Below are positions 7,477 to 15,532 of a stretch of DNA of 64,000 nt, in pieces (the stretch's first letter is position 1; every line of letters begins with the position of its first letter). The DNA comes from Hydrogenophaga sp. A37. Lineage in GTDB: Bacteria; Pseudomonadota; Gammaproteobacteria; Burkholderiales; Burkholderiaceae_C. Where the stretch lies: the NCBI RefSeq assembly GCF_002001205.1, contig NZ_MUNZ01000128.1, forward strand, positions 1 to 64,000. Direction: 5' to 3'. The notes below the pieces were generated by a model. It worked only from the letters and a program-made list of their open reading frames with translations, was not told where the DNA came from and did not search any database. Made by a program: the position numbers and the translations under genes.

Positions 7477-7926
7477 CTACAGCGATTTTCGTCGTCGCTC
7501 GTGCAGTGTGGGCGCTGTTGCTTCCTCTGCTTTGGGGTAGACCCCGCTCGGCGTCACTGCTACGGCACTCTGGCTCAAGCGCATGAGCAGGTCAAACAGA
7601 AGCTGCTGATCGGACTCGCTGCAGGTGTGCCAGGCCGACAGCAGTGCAGCGTCGTTTGCGCTGACCTTTTTGAGCGGCCGCCCCTCGCGAGCGGCCTGGA
7701 TCATTTCCAACGCGGCCTGCGCCACGCCGCTGATCACGTACTCCGCATCAAAGCCGCGCTCGGCCGCCAGTGCGCGCACCTCGGCCTCGGGAAACGAGCC
7801 CCGGGCCTTGCGCTTGTTGAACGCAGACGCCGCCATGCCCAGCGCGTCGGCCACGTCTTTGTCTGCCTGAAGCGCGAGCGCCCCCTTGAGCCGCAGCAGC
7901 GCGGCCTCGAAAGAAAAGAAATCCAT
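7477..7926 (-). CDS. CI-type phage repressor (HTH)
   Basis: This 149-residue protein has an N-terminal helix-turn-helix of the phage CI-repressor type: FEAALLRLKGALALQADKDVADALGMAASAFNKRKARGSFP (about residues 7-47). The tail is a helical regulatory region (SESDQQLLFDLLMRLSQSA). No LexA-type Ser-Lys peptidase domain is visible, so induction would not be by RecA-driven autocleavage of that kind. It is transcribed away from the early genes and its start lies 17 bp from the edge of a 14-bp-arm inverted repeat (7943..7977), the likely operator. It is the lysogeny repressor by position and domain. Confidence 0.85.
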   Translation of the reverse strand: MDFFSFEAALLRLKGALALQADKDVADALGMAASAFNKRKARGSFPEAEVRALAAERGFDAEYVISGVAQAALEMIQAAREGRPLKKVSANDAALLSAWHTCSESDQQLLFDLLMRLSQSAVAVTPSGVYPKAEEATAPTLHERRRKSL

Positions 7927-7934
7927 GGTCGCCC

Positions 7935-7963
7935 TTGCTTGTGTCGATTTATGGACTTACAAT
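7935..7963 (+). promoter_or_regulatory. Predicted early promoter driving the transposition operon
   Basis: TTGCTT at 7935-7940 and TACAAT at 7958-7963 are separated by 17 bp and point toward the plus-strand early genes. The -10 box lies in the loop of the operator palindrome, so repressor bound there would block it. Confidence 0.65.
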
Positions 7964-7977
7964 GTCCATAAATCGAC
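7943..7977. promoter_or_regulatory. Palindromic operator between repressor and early regulator
   Basis: GTCGATTTATGGAC (7943-7956) is repeated exactly in inverted orientation at 7964-7977 with a 7-bp spacer. It is markedly more AT-rich than its surroundings. It sits between the divergent repressor and Cro/Ner-like genes, as a lambda- or Mu-type immunity operator would. Confidence 0.85.
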
Positions 7978-8027
7978 ATCTAAACGCACTTATCCGCACT
8001 CCGCATCCCCAAAAAAAGGAGCCAACG

Positions 8028-8222
8028 ATGACCCCTCAACAACGCAAAGCCAAGTTCATTGCCCACGGCGAATCCATTGGTACCTGGGCAGACCAGCACG
8101 GCTTTCGCCGGCCGGATGTGTACCGCGTGCTCAACGGCCAAAGCCCCGCCCTTCGCGGCACCCAGCACCTGATCGCCGTGAAGTTGGGCATCAAGCCGGA
8201 CCCGTCCAAAGCCACGGCCTAA
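8028..8222 (+). CDS. BcepMu gp16-like small DNA-binding regulator
   Basis: This 64-residue protein starts at ATG 8028 behind a strong AAGGAG. An upstream in-frame start at 7935 would run through the operator and is rejected. The segment GTWADQHGFRRPDVYRVLNGQ is a helix-turn-helix, and the whole protein (QQRKAKFIAHGESI ... HLIAVKLGIKPDP) resembles the short BcepMu gp16 family. It is the first gene of the early operon, divergent from the repressor. By position it should play the Cro/Ner role, turning down early or repressor transcription; that role is inference. Confidence 0.75.
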   Translation: MTPQQRKAKFIAHGESIGTWADQHGFRRPDVYRVLNGQSPALRGTQHLIAVKLGIKPDPSKATA

Positions 8223-8258
8223 GCCTCTCTTCAACCACTCACCAAGGGATTTTCACAC

Positions 8259-8525
8259 ATGAGCCTCACAGATGCCGCCCCCGTGTTGACCCACTGGATC
8301 AACCGCCGCCGCAGCTCGCTGAACGCTGCCGAGATCGCCAGCCGCAACGGCCTCCCCGCGCTGTACCTGCTGCGCGATTCGAGCCGCTGCGAGGCCCGCC
8401 TGAACAAGCTGGTGCGCCTGATCGAAAAGGCCTCGCTGCCGAGGGACTACCAGGGCCACAACCCTGTCATCAAGGGCCGGCTGGAGATCGCGCATCGGCA
8501 GGCCCAGCTCAGGAGCGCGGCATGA
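8259..8525 (+). CDS. Small hypothetical early phage protein
   Basis: This 88-residue basic protein has no recognised family. The N-terminal half (VLTHWINRRRSSLNAAEIASRNGL) could form a helix-turn-helix-like unit. The C-terminal half (LNKLVRLIEKASL, IKGRLEIAHRQAQL) is helical and rich in Arg/Lys, which would suit nucleic-acid contact. AAGGGA serves as ribosome binding site 9 bp upstream. It overlaps the next gene by 4 bp (ATGA), part of a chain of coupled early genes. Confidence 0.6.
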   Translation: MSLTDAAPVLTHWINRRRSSLNAAEIASRNGLPALYLLRDSSRCEARLNKLVRLIEKASLPRDYQGHNPVIKGRLEIAHRQAQLRSAA

Positions 8526-8746
8526 GCGCCGCCGCCGACACAGTCAACCAGGCCATGGGCTTGGGCTACACGCTGAACCGCCACGTGCCCGACATGGCCC
8601 GGGGGTTCGAGATCCACACGAGCTATGGCGTGCTGCACATCGACGCGGGCCGGCTGGCCGATCACATCGCCGACCTGGTGGCGCAGAGCGCCCGCCTGGA
8701 GCTGATGCGCCTGGACACGGTCTGCCGCATGGGAGAGCCCTCATGA
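8522..8746 (+). CDS. Small hypothetical early phage protein
   Basis: This 74-residue protein, MSAAADTVNQ..., is probably a single compact alpha/beta unit (GFEIHTSYGVLHIDAGRLADHIADLVAQSARLELMRL). No family was recognised. It overlaps both neighbours by ATGA junctions. Its first six residues (MSAAAD) are the same as those of the next gene, which also has an identical ATGAGCGCCGCCGCCGAC start region, suggesting a shared or duplicated translation-initiation segment. Confidence 0.55.
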   Translation: MSAAADTVNQAMGLGYTLNRHVPDMARGFEIHTSYGVLHIDAGRLADHIADLVAQSARLELMRLDTVCRMGEPS

Positions 8747-9051
8747 GCGCCGCCGCCGACAAGGACGTGAGCGCGCAGGTGCTGCGGGCGCTGGCGATGC
8801 TGGAGGTGCTGAGCGGCGAGCTGCCCAACGGCATGAGCAACAAAGACATTGCCACGGCGCTGGACTGCCCGGCGCCCTACGTGACGCGCACCGCCGCGAC
8901 GCTCATCGACAAGGGCTGGGTGGAGCGCACGCCCGAGGGGCGCTTTCGCATCACCTCCCGTTTCTCTCAGCTCAGCGTGCGCACCCTGCGCGCCTTCGAG
9001 AAGTGCGCCCAGCAGTTGGACGACATGAAGCGCAACTACCTGTTGGGCTGA
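8743..9051 (+). CDS. IclR-type winged-helix early protein
   Basis: This 102-residue protein contains a winged helix: VLRALAMLEVLSGELPNGMSNKDIATALDCPAPYVTRTAATLIDKGWVERTPEGRFRITS. That is the IclR-type N-terminal DNA-binding domain without the effector-binding domain. It may act as a phage transcription modulator. It overlaps the previous gene by 4 bp and is followed by a 49-bp gap with its own ribosome binding site for the DUF3102 gene. Confidence 0.7.
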   Translation: MSAAADKDVSAQVLRALAMLEVLSGELPNGMSNKDIATALDCPAPYVTRTAATLIDKGWVERTPEGRFRITSRFSQLSVRTLRAFEKCAQQLDDMKRNYLLG

Positions 9052-9100
9052 CCGCGCGTTTTCTCCCTCTCTCTCAACCACTGAAAAAGGAACACCCACC

Positions 9101-9979
9101 ATGGGACGCACAGCAAACGAATCACAAGCACAAACGGCCGAGCCGGCAGCGGCGGGCGGCGCACTGGAAGTGCTGGAGGCATCGACACGGGAGCTGGCCA
9201 CGCTGCAGGCCGACCAGGCGAGCAAGGCCATCGTGGTGGCGCGGCAGATCGGCTACGAGGGCTCGCTCTCGGTGGGCGCGATTGAAGACGAAATCCGCTT
9301 CTACCAGCGGCGCACGGTGGAGGCCATTCTGGAGACCGGCAAGCGCCTGCTGGTGCTCAAGGAATTGACGCCGCATGGCGAGTTCACCAAGCGCGTGGAG
9401 CTGCTCGGCCTGTCTGATCGCACGGCACAGCGCTTCATGCAGGCCGCTGCGAAGACGGCCAAATCCGCCAATTTGGCGGTTTTGGCCTCCCAGGTCAAAA
9501 GCGGCTCGGTCTTCCTGGAGCTGGTCACACACGACGACGACGTGCTGGACGGCCTGCAGGAAATGGACGACTTCGACCGCATGAGCGCCAGCCAGCTGCG
9601 TGAAGCGGCGCGCGGGCTTCAGGCGGACAAGGCGGCCACCGAGCAGTTGCTGACAGCGAAGAACAAGAAGATCGACGAGCTGGCCCGCAAGAGCAAGCGC
9701 TTCAACGTGCACGTTGATCTGCCAGAGGAGTTTGTCGCTGCCGATGCACTGGCCGGCGGCCTGAAGCGTGACGCGCTGGCGAAGCTGAAGGCTCTGCGCG
9801 AGATTCGCGAGCAGGCGATGGGCGAGCGCCCCGCCGACGAGGAAGGCCAGAAGGTCCACGACTCGGCGCTGGGCGCCCTGGCTGTGACCATGCGCGACGC
9901 GCTGCTGGCGATTGAAGAAGAGCTGGCGCGGTCGATGCAGGACTTCACCGACACCTTGAGCCTGTTCCTCCCCGAGTGA
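9101..9979 (+). CDS. DUF3102 family phage protein
   Basis: This 292-residue protein has a central DUF3102 segment (FYQRRTVEAILETGKRLLVLKELTPHGEFTKRVELLGLSDRTAQRFMQAA, about residues 68-117). In phage and plasmid genes this family is typically near replication or partition functions. A low-complexity N-terminus (TAEPAAAGGALEVLEAS) and a long helical C-terminus (LQADKAATEQLLTAKNKKIDELARKSK) suggest a coiled-coil assembly. It directly precedes transposase A, as in BcepMu-type phages. Exact function is unknown; a role in transposition regulation is only a guess. Confidence 0.75.
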   Translation: MGRTANESQAQTAEPAAAGGALEVLEASTRELATLQADQASKAIVVARQIGYEGSLSVGAIEDEIRFYQRRTVEAILETGKRLLVLKELTPHGEFTKRVELLGLSDRTAQRFMQAAAKTAKSANLAVLASQVKSGSVFLELVTHDDDVLDGLQEMDDFDRMSASQLREAARGLQADKAATEQLLTAKNKKIDELARKSKRFNVHVDLPEEFVAADALAGGLKRDALAKLKALREIREQAMGERPADEEGQKVHDSALGALAVTMRDALLAIEEELARSMQDFTDTLSLFLPE

Positions 9980-9990
9980 GCGAGGACACC

Positions 9991-11826
9991 ATGGCAAGCA
10001 ACAACAACAAGCCCTTCAGCGCCGACGCGCTGGTTGACCTGGTGGCTCTTCGCGACCAGCTCAACGCAGCGCCACACGGCGAGCGCAGGCCCATGGTGGA
10101 GCGCTTTGCCATGGGCCTGGGCCGGAGCACGGGCACGGTCTACAACTGGCTGCGCGAGCACGCCGATTACGACAGTGGGCGCAAGGCCCGGGCCGACAAG
10201 GGCAGCAGCCGCCTGCCTGAGGAATCTCTGCTGGCCATCGCGGCGATGAAGCGGGAGGGCGTGCGCATGAACGGCAAGCAGACGATGCCCACTTGCGTGG
10301 CGATGAATGTGGCCGACACCAACGGCATCACGGTGAACGTGAGCGCGAGCCAGGTGGCCCGGCTGCTGCGCACGCGGCGCATGGACACGGCCTCGGTGAT
10401 GACGGCGCGCACGACCACCGAGCTGCGCAGCCCGAACCCGAACTACCTGCACCAGGTGGACCCGTCGCTGTGCTTGCTGTTTTACATGGGCGGGCGTCAG
10501 CACCTGATGACGGAACAGAAGTTCTACAAGAACAAGCAGGAGAACTACGCCAAGGTGAAGCTGAAGGTGTGGCGCTATGTGCGGGTGGACCACTTCAGCG
10601 GTGTGGTTGACGTGCGCTACTACGAGAGCGCGGGCGAAAACCAGCAGGTGTTGTTTGACTTCCTGATGTGGACGTGGGGCAAGCAAGAGGGCCGGCTGAA
10701 CCACGGTGTGCCCCAGATGATGCTCTGGGACAAGGGCAGCGCCAACACCTCGCACGGCATTCAAAACCTGCTGGACAGCCTGGGCGTGAAGCACGAGACG
10801 CACGCGGCCGGGCACGCCTGGGCCAAGGGCGGCGTGGAGCAGGCCAACAACCTGGTGGAGACGCATTTCGAGAGCCGGCTGAAGCTGGAGCCGGTGAACA
10901 GCATCGAAGAGCTGAACGCGGCGGCGCTGAACTGGGCTCGCGATTGGAACGCGAACCTGCTCAAGCACATTGACGCGCGGCTGGTGCGGGCCTCGGGCGA
11001 GCCGATGGTGCGCGACGACTTGTGGGCGCTGATCTTGCGCACGCCGGGCGCGCTGATTGAGCTGCCGAGCCTGCAGGTGTGCCAGTGGTTCATGGCGGGG
11101 CGCGAGAAGGAACGCCAGGTGAACAACCTGGCGGTGAGCTTTGCCCACCCCGAGCTGGGCCGCGCGGCGCGCTACGACCTGCGGGCCTGGGCCGAGCACA
11201 TCCACAACCGGCAGAAGGTCAGCGTCACGCCGCTGCTGCTGCGCGACGGCTTGCTGCGGGTGGAGATTCCGCGCGCTGGCGCCGAGGCGCTGATTGTCGA
11301 GGTGGAGCCGGTGCGCGAGTTCGACGCTTCGGGCCGCAACGCTGCGGCGCAGGTGATCGGCGAGGGCTACAGCCGCATGCCGGAAACGGCGGGCGAGGCG
11401 GTGGCACGCCGGCTGGCCATTGCGGCCTACGGCGACGGCATGACGGTGGACAAGGCCGACGAGAAGCGCGAGGCCAACGCCCGCCCGTTCGCCCACCTGA
11501 ACGACGGCAAGGGCCTCACGGCCCACAGCCACCTGGGCACCGAAGAGCTGCCGCAGCGCCTGCTGCCGGCCGCTGCCGAGGTGGCCACCGAGGCGGTGCG
11601 CGCAGCGGGCCGCGCGGTGCGCGAGGTGCAGGCCGAGCCGCTGGGCCATGTGGAGGCGGCCAAGCGCCTGCGCGCCCTGGTGGGCAGCAGCTGGACGGCG
11701 GAGCACTTCGCCTGGCTGGCGCAGCGCCACCCGGGCGGCGTGCAGGAAGAGGCCCTGCAGGGCATTGCTGACGAGATCAAGGGCGGCAAGCAGATGACGG
11801 CGCTGCGCGCTGTGGGGGGCGCTTGA
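9991..11826 (+). CDS. Mu-type transposase A (DDE recombinase)
   Basis: The product is 611 residues and catalyses strand transfer in integration and replicative transposition. An N-terminal HTH-like region (GLGRSTGTVYNWLREH) is followed by the rve/DDE core. The candidate acidic triad is the Asp in VRVDHFSGVV, the Asp in LWDKGSAN, and the Glu in GGVEQANNLVE. A Mu-transposase C-terminal beta-barrel region and a helical tail follow. The ATG at 9991 is preferred (GCGAGGA upstream) over an in-frame start at 9976. The stop overlaps the start of transposase B (TGATG). Length and layout match the BcepMu TnpA family. Confidence 0.92.
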   Translation: MASNNNKPFSADALVDLVALRDQLNAAPHGERRPMVERFAMGLGRSTGTVYNWLREHADYDSGRKARADKGSSRLPEESLLAIAAMKREGVRMNGKQTMPTCVAMNVADTNGITVNVSASQVARLLRTRRMDTASVMTARTTTELRSPNPNYLHQVDPSLCLLFYMGGRQHLMTEQKFYKNKQENYAKVKLKVWRYVRVDHFSGVVDVRYYESAGENQQVLFDFLMWTWGKQEGRLNHGVPQMMLWDKGSANTSHGIQNLLDSLGVKHETHAAGHAWAKGGVEQANNLVETHFESRLKLEPVNSIEELNAAALNWARDWNANLLKHIDARLVRASGEPMVRDDLWALILRTPGALIELPSLQVCQWFMAGREKERQVNNLAVSFAHPELGRAARYDLRAWAEHIHNRQKVSVTPLLLRDGLLRVEIPRAGAEALIVEVEPVREFDASGRNAAAQVIGEGYSRMPETAGEAVARRLAIAAYGDGMTVDKADEKREANARPFAHLNDGKGLTAHSHLGTEELPQRLLPAAAEVATEAVRAAGRAVREVQAEPLGHVEAAKRLRALVGSSWTAEHFAWLAQRHPGGVQEEALQGIADEIKGGKQMTALRAVGGA

Positions 11827-13040
11827 TGGCCGCGCTGCAGCTCAAACAGGTGATGTCCGACGCGGGCATCAAACAGGCGGACATGGCGCGGGAGATGGGC
11901 ATTGCACGCCCGACGCTGGGCGCGCTGATCAACCACGGGCAATGGCCGAGGTCGATTCACACGGCCGCGCTCAAGGACCTGTGCCTGTCATTTTTGATTG
12001 ATTGCGGTGTCAGCGACCAGGCGCTGATCACCGTGTTTGAAGAGGTGCCGGAGCCATGTGTTGAAGACGTGGCCCCGGCGGTGTCCCTGGATTCATCAAC
12101 CACTGACGAAAAGGACGACGCAATGTTACTGCGCAAACAAGGGCTGTCACCGGCCAGCAAGAAGCACTTTGGACTGTTCCGTGACCCGCTGGCCGACGAG
12201 GTGCAGAGCCACGAGGACGTGTTTGTTTCCCCCGACATCCGCTATGTGCGCGAGGCGATGTGGCAGACGGCGCGCCACGGCGGCTTCATTGCCGTGGTGG
12301 GCGAGAGCGGCAGCGGCAAGAGCACGCTGCGCCGCGATCTGATCGACCGCATCAACCGCGAGGGGCAGCACGTGGTGGTGATCGAACCCTATGTGCTGGG
12401 CATGGAGGACACCGACACCAAGGGCAAGACGCTCAAGGCGGGCCACATTGCCGAGGCGATTCTGACGGCGGTGGCGCCGCTGGAGGCACCGAAGAGCAGC
12501 CCGGAGGCGCGCTTCCGCCAGGTGCACCGGGTGCTGCGCGACAGCCGCCGCTCGGGCAACCAGCATGTGCTGGTGATCGAAGAGGCCCACGGCCTGCCGA
12601 TCTCGACCTTGAAGCACCTGAAGCGGTTCTTCGAGCTGGAGGATGGGTTCGCCAAGTTGCTGAGCATCGTGCTGATCGGGCAGAGCGAGCTGCGCAGCAA
12701 GCTGAGCGAGAGCGACCCGAATGTGCGCGAGGTGGTGCAGCGCTGCGAGGTGGTGGAGCTGCAGCCGCTGGACGGCAAGCTGGAGGAATACCTGAAGTTC
12801 AAGTTTGACCGGGCGGGCAAGCCGGTGGTGGAGGTGATCGACCAGGCGGGCATTGACGCACTGCGCTCGCGCCTGACGACGACGCGCCTCGGCATGGGCC
12901 GCAAGGCCATGGGCGGCGAGTCGCCGGCCGTGAGCTTGCTGTACCCGTTGGCGGTGCAAAACCTGCTGACCGCGTGCATGAACATGGCCGCCGATCTCGG
13001 CGTGCCGAGGGTGACCGCCGATGTGGTGCGGGAGGTGTGA
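11826..13040 (+). CDS. Transposase B, AAA ATPase target selector
   Basis: This 404-residue protein is the MuB-like partner that binds target DNA and activates transposase A. An N-terminal HTH (LKQVMSDAGIKQADMAREMGIARPTLGALINHG) precedes the AAA domain. The Walker A is GESGSGKST (about residues 158-166) and the Walker B is HVLVIEEAHGL (about 245-255), followed by sensor-like VLIGQSELR. It overlaps the end of tnpA, so the two are coupled. Fusion of a Cro-type HTH with the ATPase is normal for this family. Confidence 0.92.
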   Translation: MAALQLKQVMSDAGIKQADMAREMGIARPTLGALINHGQWPRSIHTAALKDLCLSFLIDCGVSDQALITVFEEVPEPCVEDVAPAVSLDSSTTDEKDDAMLLRKQGLSPASKKHFGLFRDPLADEVQSHEDVFVSPDIRYVREAMWQTARHGGFIAVVGESGSGKSTLRRDLIDRINREGQHVVVIEPYVLGMEDTDTKGKTLKAGHIAEAILTAVAPLEAPKSSPEARFRQVHRVLRDSRRSGNQHVLVIEEAHGLPISTLKHLKRFFELEDGFAKLLSIVLIGQSELRSKLSESDPNVREVVQRCEVVELQPLDGKLEEYLKFKFDRAGKPVVEVIDQAGIDALRSRLTTTRLGMGRKAMGGESPAVSLLYPLAVQNLLTACMNMAADLGVPRVTADVVREV

Positions 13041-13043
13041 GCC

Positions 13044-13208
13044 ATGGCACACCTTTTCAAAGTGTCGGTGACCCTGCAGGACGGCAAGCGCCTGCGCGGC
13101 TATGGCTTTTTTCTGGGCAACGGCGAGGCGCTGGAACAGATGTGGGCCGACTACCCGGATGCCTGCACCGTGGCCGCGATTCAGCTGACCGGGAGGGCCG
13201 CGCCATGA
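13044..13208 (+). CDS. Small hypothetical early phage protein
   Basis: This 54-residue protein (MAHLFKVSVTLQDGKRLRGYG...) begins 3 bp after transposase B and overlaps the next gene by 4 bp. It appears to be a small beta-rich unit with a central aromatic patch. No family was recognised. Tight packing within the early operon supports it being real. Confidence 0.55.
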   Translation: MAHLFKVSVTLQDGKRLRGYGFFLGNGEALEQMWADYPDACTVAAIQLTGRAAP

Positions 13209-13393
13209 GTGCCCCCCGCTCCTCTTTTGACTTTGCCCCGGGCGCCATCGAACGCCACAAGGTGGGCCTGCTGGGCACGCCGGCCCAGCGCCGCGAACTG
13301 AAGCGCTGGCTGCTGCCGTCGCTGGCGTTCACGGTGGTGGTGGGGCTGTGCGCCCTGGCGGTGGGTGTGATCGCGGGGAGGTTCTTCCCATGA
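13205..13393 (+). CDS. Small single-TM early phage protein
   Basis: This 62-residue protein has one hydrophobic helix near the C-terminus (LLPSLAFTVVVGLCALAVGVIAG) preceded by a basic stretch (RRELKRW), predicting N-in topology. ATGA overlaps exist at both ends. No family was recognised. Confidence 0.55.
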   Translation: MSAPRSSFDFAPGAIERHKVGLLGTPAQRRELKRWLLPSLAFTVVVGLCALAVGVIAGRFFP

Positions 13394-13755
13394 GCGCGCC
13401 GCTGAATGCCACCGGCTACACGGGCACCGTGCACCGTCAGTTCCCGGCGCTGAGCCGACCGGTGCGGGCCGACCCGATCTCGGCCGAGGCCGCCACGGCC
13501 TGGCGCTTTATGCGCGATGCGGGCGGCTTCTACACGGCCGCCGAGCTGGGCGCCGCGCTGCGGCCCGAGCTGACCCCGCAGCGCGCCGCCATGACGGCCA
13601 GCCGCTGGCTCGTGGCGCTTTTCCGGCGCCGCCACATTGCGGCCAACCCACGGGCGATTCGCATCAAGAGCTACGGCGTGACGACGCGCTGTTTTTCCAT
13701 TCCGGGCGAGAGCCTGGAGCCAACCAACGAACCCACCACAGGGAGCCCTGAATGA
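13390..13755 (+). CDS. Hypothetical early phage protein
   Basis: This 121-residue protein contains a possible winged-helix segment: AATAWRFMRDAGGFYTAAELGAALRPELTPQRAAMTASRWLVALFRRRHIAANP. A beta hairpin (IRIKSYGVTTRCFSIPG) and an acidic-polar tail follow. It could bind DNA. No family was recognised. It is coupled to both neighbours by ATGA overlaps. Confidence 0.6.
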   Translation: MSAPLNATGYTGTVHRQFPALSRPVRADPISAEAATAWRFMRDAGGFYTAAELGAALRPELTPQRAAMTASRWLVALFRRRHIAANPRAIRIKSYGVTTRCFSIPGESLEPTNEPTTGSPE

Positions 13756-14048
13756 ACACCGAAACACTGGAATCTGCAGCCGCAACGCTGCAGCTCAACG
13801 ACGCGCAGATGAGGCAGCAGGCTGACTTGATCGTGCGCCTCATGGGCATGGCGCAGATCGGCGTGCCGACGCCCGACGAAGGTGCCGTCACCACCCGCCC
13901 CGGGCTGGCTCTGATGGCGCTGGCTGCGGCATTTAAGGCCATCAGCGCAGCGCGGCCCGAGTGCACCCTGATGGGCGCCGAGATGGCCTTCGGCATGGGC
14001 CGCATGCTGGTGGAGATCCACGAGAAGCGCACCACTCCCACCCACTGA
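13752..14048 (+). CDS. Hypothetical early phage protein
   Basis: This 98-residue protein is mostly helical (LNDAQMRQQADLIVRLMGMAQ, GLALMALAAAFKAISAARPECTLMGAEMAFGMGRMLVEIHEK). It is Met- and Ala-rich, with no recognised family. It lies directly upstream of gam, with 13 bp between them. Confidence 0.55.
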   Translation: MNTETLESAAATLQLNDAQMRQQADLIVRLMGMAQIGVPTPDEGAVTTRPGLALMALAAAFKAISAARPECTLMGAEMAFGMGRMLVEIHEKRTTPTH

Positions 14049-14061
14049 CCAGGAGCAACCC

Positions 14062-14589
14062 ATGACCCAGTTGACCGACATTGAAAAACGCGCCAAGGCG
14101 TTTGCGGACGCCCGCGCCGAGGTGACCGGCATCGTCACGGTGCTGAACGACGGCATCGACGCGCTCAAGCGCGACAACTTGCCCGCCCTCAAGCGCTGCA
14201 TTGCCAAGGTGGCCGAGCGCCACGACAACCTGCGCGCCTTGATCGACGCCAACCCGCAGCTGTTCACCAAGCCCAAGACGGTGGTGTTTCACGGCGTGAA
14301 GGTGGGCTTCGCCAAGGGCAAGGGCGGCATCAAGTTCGACGACGCCGAGCAGGTGGTGAAGCTGATCAAGAAGCACCTGCCCGATCAGGCCGACGTGCTG
14401 ATCATCACCAAGGAAACCCCGGCCAAGGACGCGCTGGCGCAGCTGAGCGCGGCCGACCTCAAGAAGATCGGCTGCACGGTGGTGAACACTGGCGAGCAGG
14501 TGGTGATCAAGCCTGCCGACAGCGAGGTGGACAAGCTGGTGGACACGCTGATCAAGGGCGCCACCGAGACCGAGGCGGAAGCGTCATGA
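14062..14589 (+). CDS. gam: Gam-like host-nuclease inhibitor
   Basis: This 175-residue protein belongs to the Mu Gam family, which binds DNA ends (a Ku-like fold) and shields them from exonucleases. The family pattern is visible: an N-terminal helical pair (IEKRAKAFADARAEVTGIVTVLNDGI), then KTVVFHGVKVGFAKGKGGIKFDDAEQVVKLIKKHLP, and the C-terminal strand region GEQVVIKPADSEVDKLV. Length matches Mu Gam closely. Location after the transposases is the standard one. It overlaps the following gene by 4 bp. Confidence 0.92.
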   Translation: MTQLTDIEKRAKAFADARAEVTGIVTVLNDGIDALKRDNLPALKRCIAKVAERHDNLRALIDANPQLFTKPKTVVFHGVKVGFAKGKGGIKFDDAEQVVKLIKKHLPDQADVLIITKETPAKDALAQLSAADLKKIGCTVVNTGEQVVIKPADSEVDKLVDTLIKGATETEAEAS

Positions 14590-15143
14590 GCGGCGGCCAA
14601 TACACCCCCCGCGATGAAACGCTGCCCGCGCGCGTGGTGACCTTTTTCAGCCGCTGCCCGGACGAGGAGCTGAACGACCAGGACATTGCGAAGAAATGGC
14701 ACGTGGACCCCAAGAACGTCAAGCTGCAGCTGCAGCTGGCGGTGGAAGCCGGCCTGCTGAAGATCGACGGCCGTGTCTACTCGGCCGGCCCGAACATCGG
14801 CCGCGTGAGCCCGTCGCCCGCTGCCGTCGCGACGGTGAACATGCCCTCGCAGCGCAAGACCCATGTGCGCACGACCATCGACATTGAGGCGATTGCGTTC
14901 GAGGACGCGCCCGCCGGGCTGGACAGCCCGAAGAAGGCGCACGACCGCTGGGTGGACAAGATGCGCACGATGCCGGAAGGCAAGAGCTTTGCCGTGCCAC
15001 TGGAATACCGCCACGCCCTGCGCGCGGCCGTGACGGCGCTGCACAAGGAAGGCTGGAAGCTGTCGGTGGTGAATGAGGGCGCGACGGTTCGGGTGGTGTG
15101 CAAGGTGTCGCCGGTGCCGGCGGCTCGCGAGGTGGTGTCATGA
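14586..15143 (+). CDS. Hypothetical early phage protein with HTH-like N-terminus
   Basis: This 185-residue protein opens with a helix-turn-helix-like section (FFSRCPDEELNDQDIAKKWHVDPKNVKLQLQLAVEAGLLK, about residues 17-56). A linker is followed by a C-terminal beta/alpha domain (AVPLEYRHALRAAVTALHKEGWKLSVVNEGATVRVVCKV). It could be a DNA-binding early regulator. No family was recognised. It overlaps gam upstream and the next gene downstream. Confidence 0.6.
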   Translation: MSGGQYTPRDETLPARVVTFFSRCPDEELNDQDIAKKWHVDPKNVKLQLQLAVEAGLLKIDGRVYSAGPNIGRVSPSPAAVATVNMPSQRKTHVRTTIDIEAIAFEDAPAGLDSPKKAHDRWVDKMRTMPEGKSFAVPLEYRHALRAAVTALHKEGWKLSVVNEGATVRVVCKVSPVPAAREVVS

Positions 15144-15532
15144 GCGCCGCACAGCCGTTCTCCCGGGCAGGGCAGGCCGTGGTGCACCTCGTACAGCGCC
15201 TGCAGGCAGACCCCCGCCTGGCGTATCTCATCGGCCCGGGGTCTGAGTCGTTCGAGCTGCTGACTGCGGCGGCGGCGGATGCTTTGAGCATCGAGGCCGA
15301 TGTTTACCGCGAGCGCGTGATGGGATGGCTGGCCCCGCAGCCGGTTCCGGCCATCGGCAAGGCAGCCGCAGTGATCGACCCGGAGTTGCTCGCCCGCATT
15401 GAGGCCTACGACGACAAGGTCCACGACGTGGACAGCCAGGACGATCTGAACATGCTGGCGAACCACTTCATTCGGCGCGGCCTGGACGTGGCCGAGGCAG
15501 AGCGCGACACGCAGACTGAGGAGTTGTTCTGA
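15140..15532 (+). CDS. Hypothetical early phage protein
   Basis: This 130-residue acidic, helical protein (MSAAQPFSRAGQAVVHLVQRL...) has an Asp-rich middle (EAYDDKVHDVDSQDDLNM). No family was recognised. It is translationally coupled to neighbours (ATGA at the start, TGATG at the end). Its last residues lead straight into the DUF2786 gene. Confidence 0.55.
   Translation: MSAAQPFSRAGQAVVHLVQRLQADPRLAYLIGPGSESFELLTAAAADALSIEADVYRERVMGWLAPQPVPAIGKAAAVIDPELLARIEAYDDKVHDVDSQDDLNMLANHFIRRGLDVAEAERDTQTEELF

Noticed and set aside
7943-7977. Operator palindrome read as a terminator
   Set aside because: No T-tract follows the stem, a promoter -10 lies in the loop, and the site separates divergent genes.
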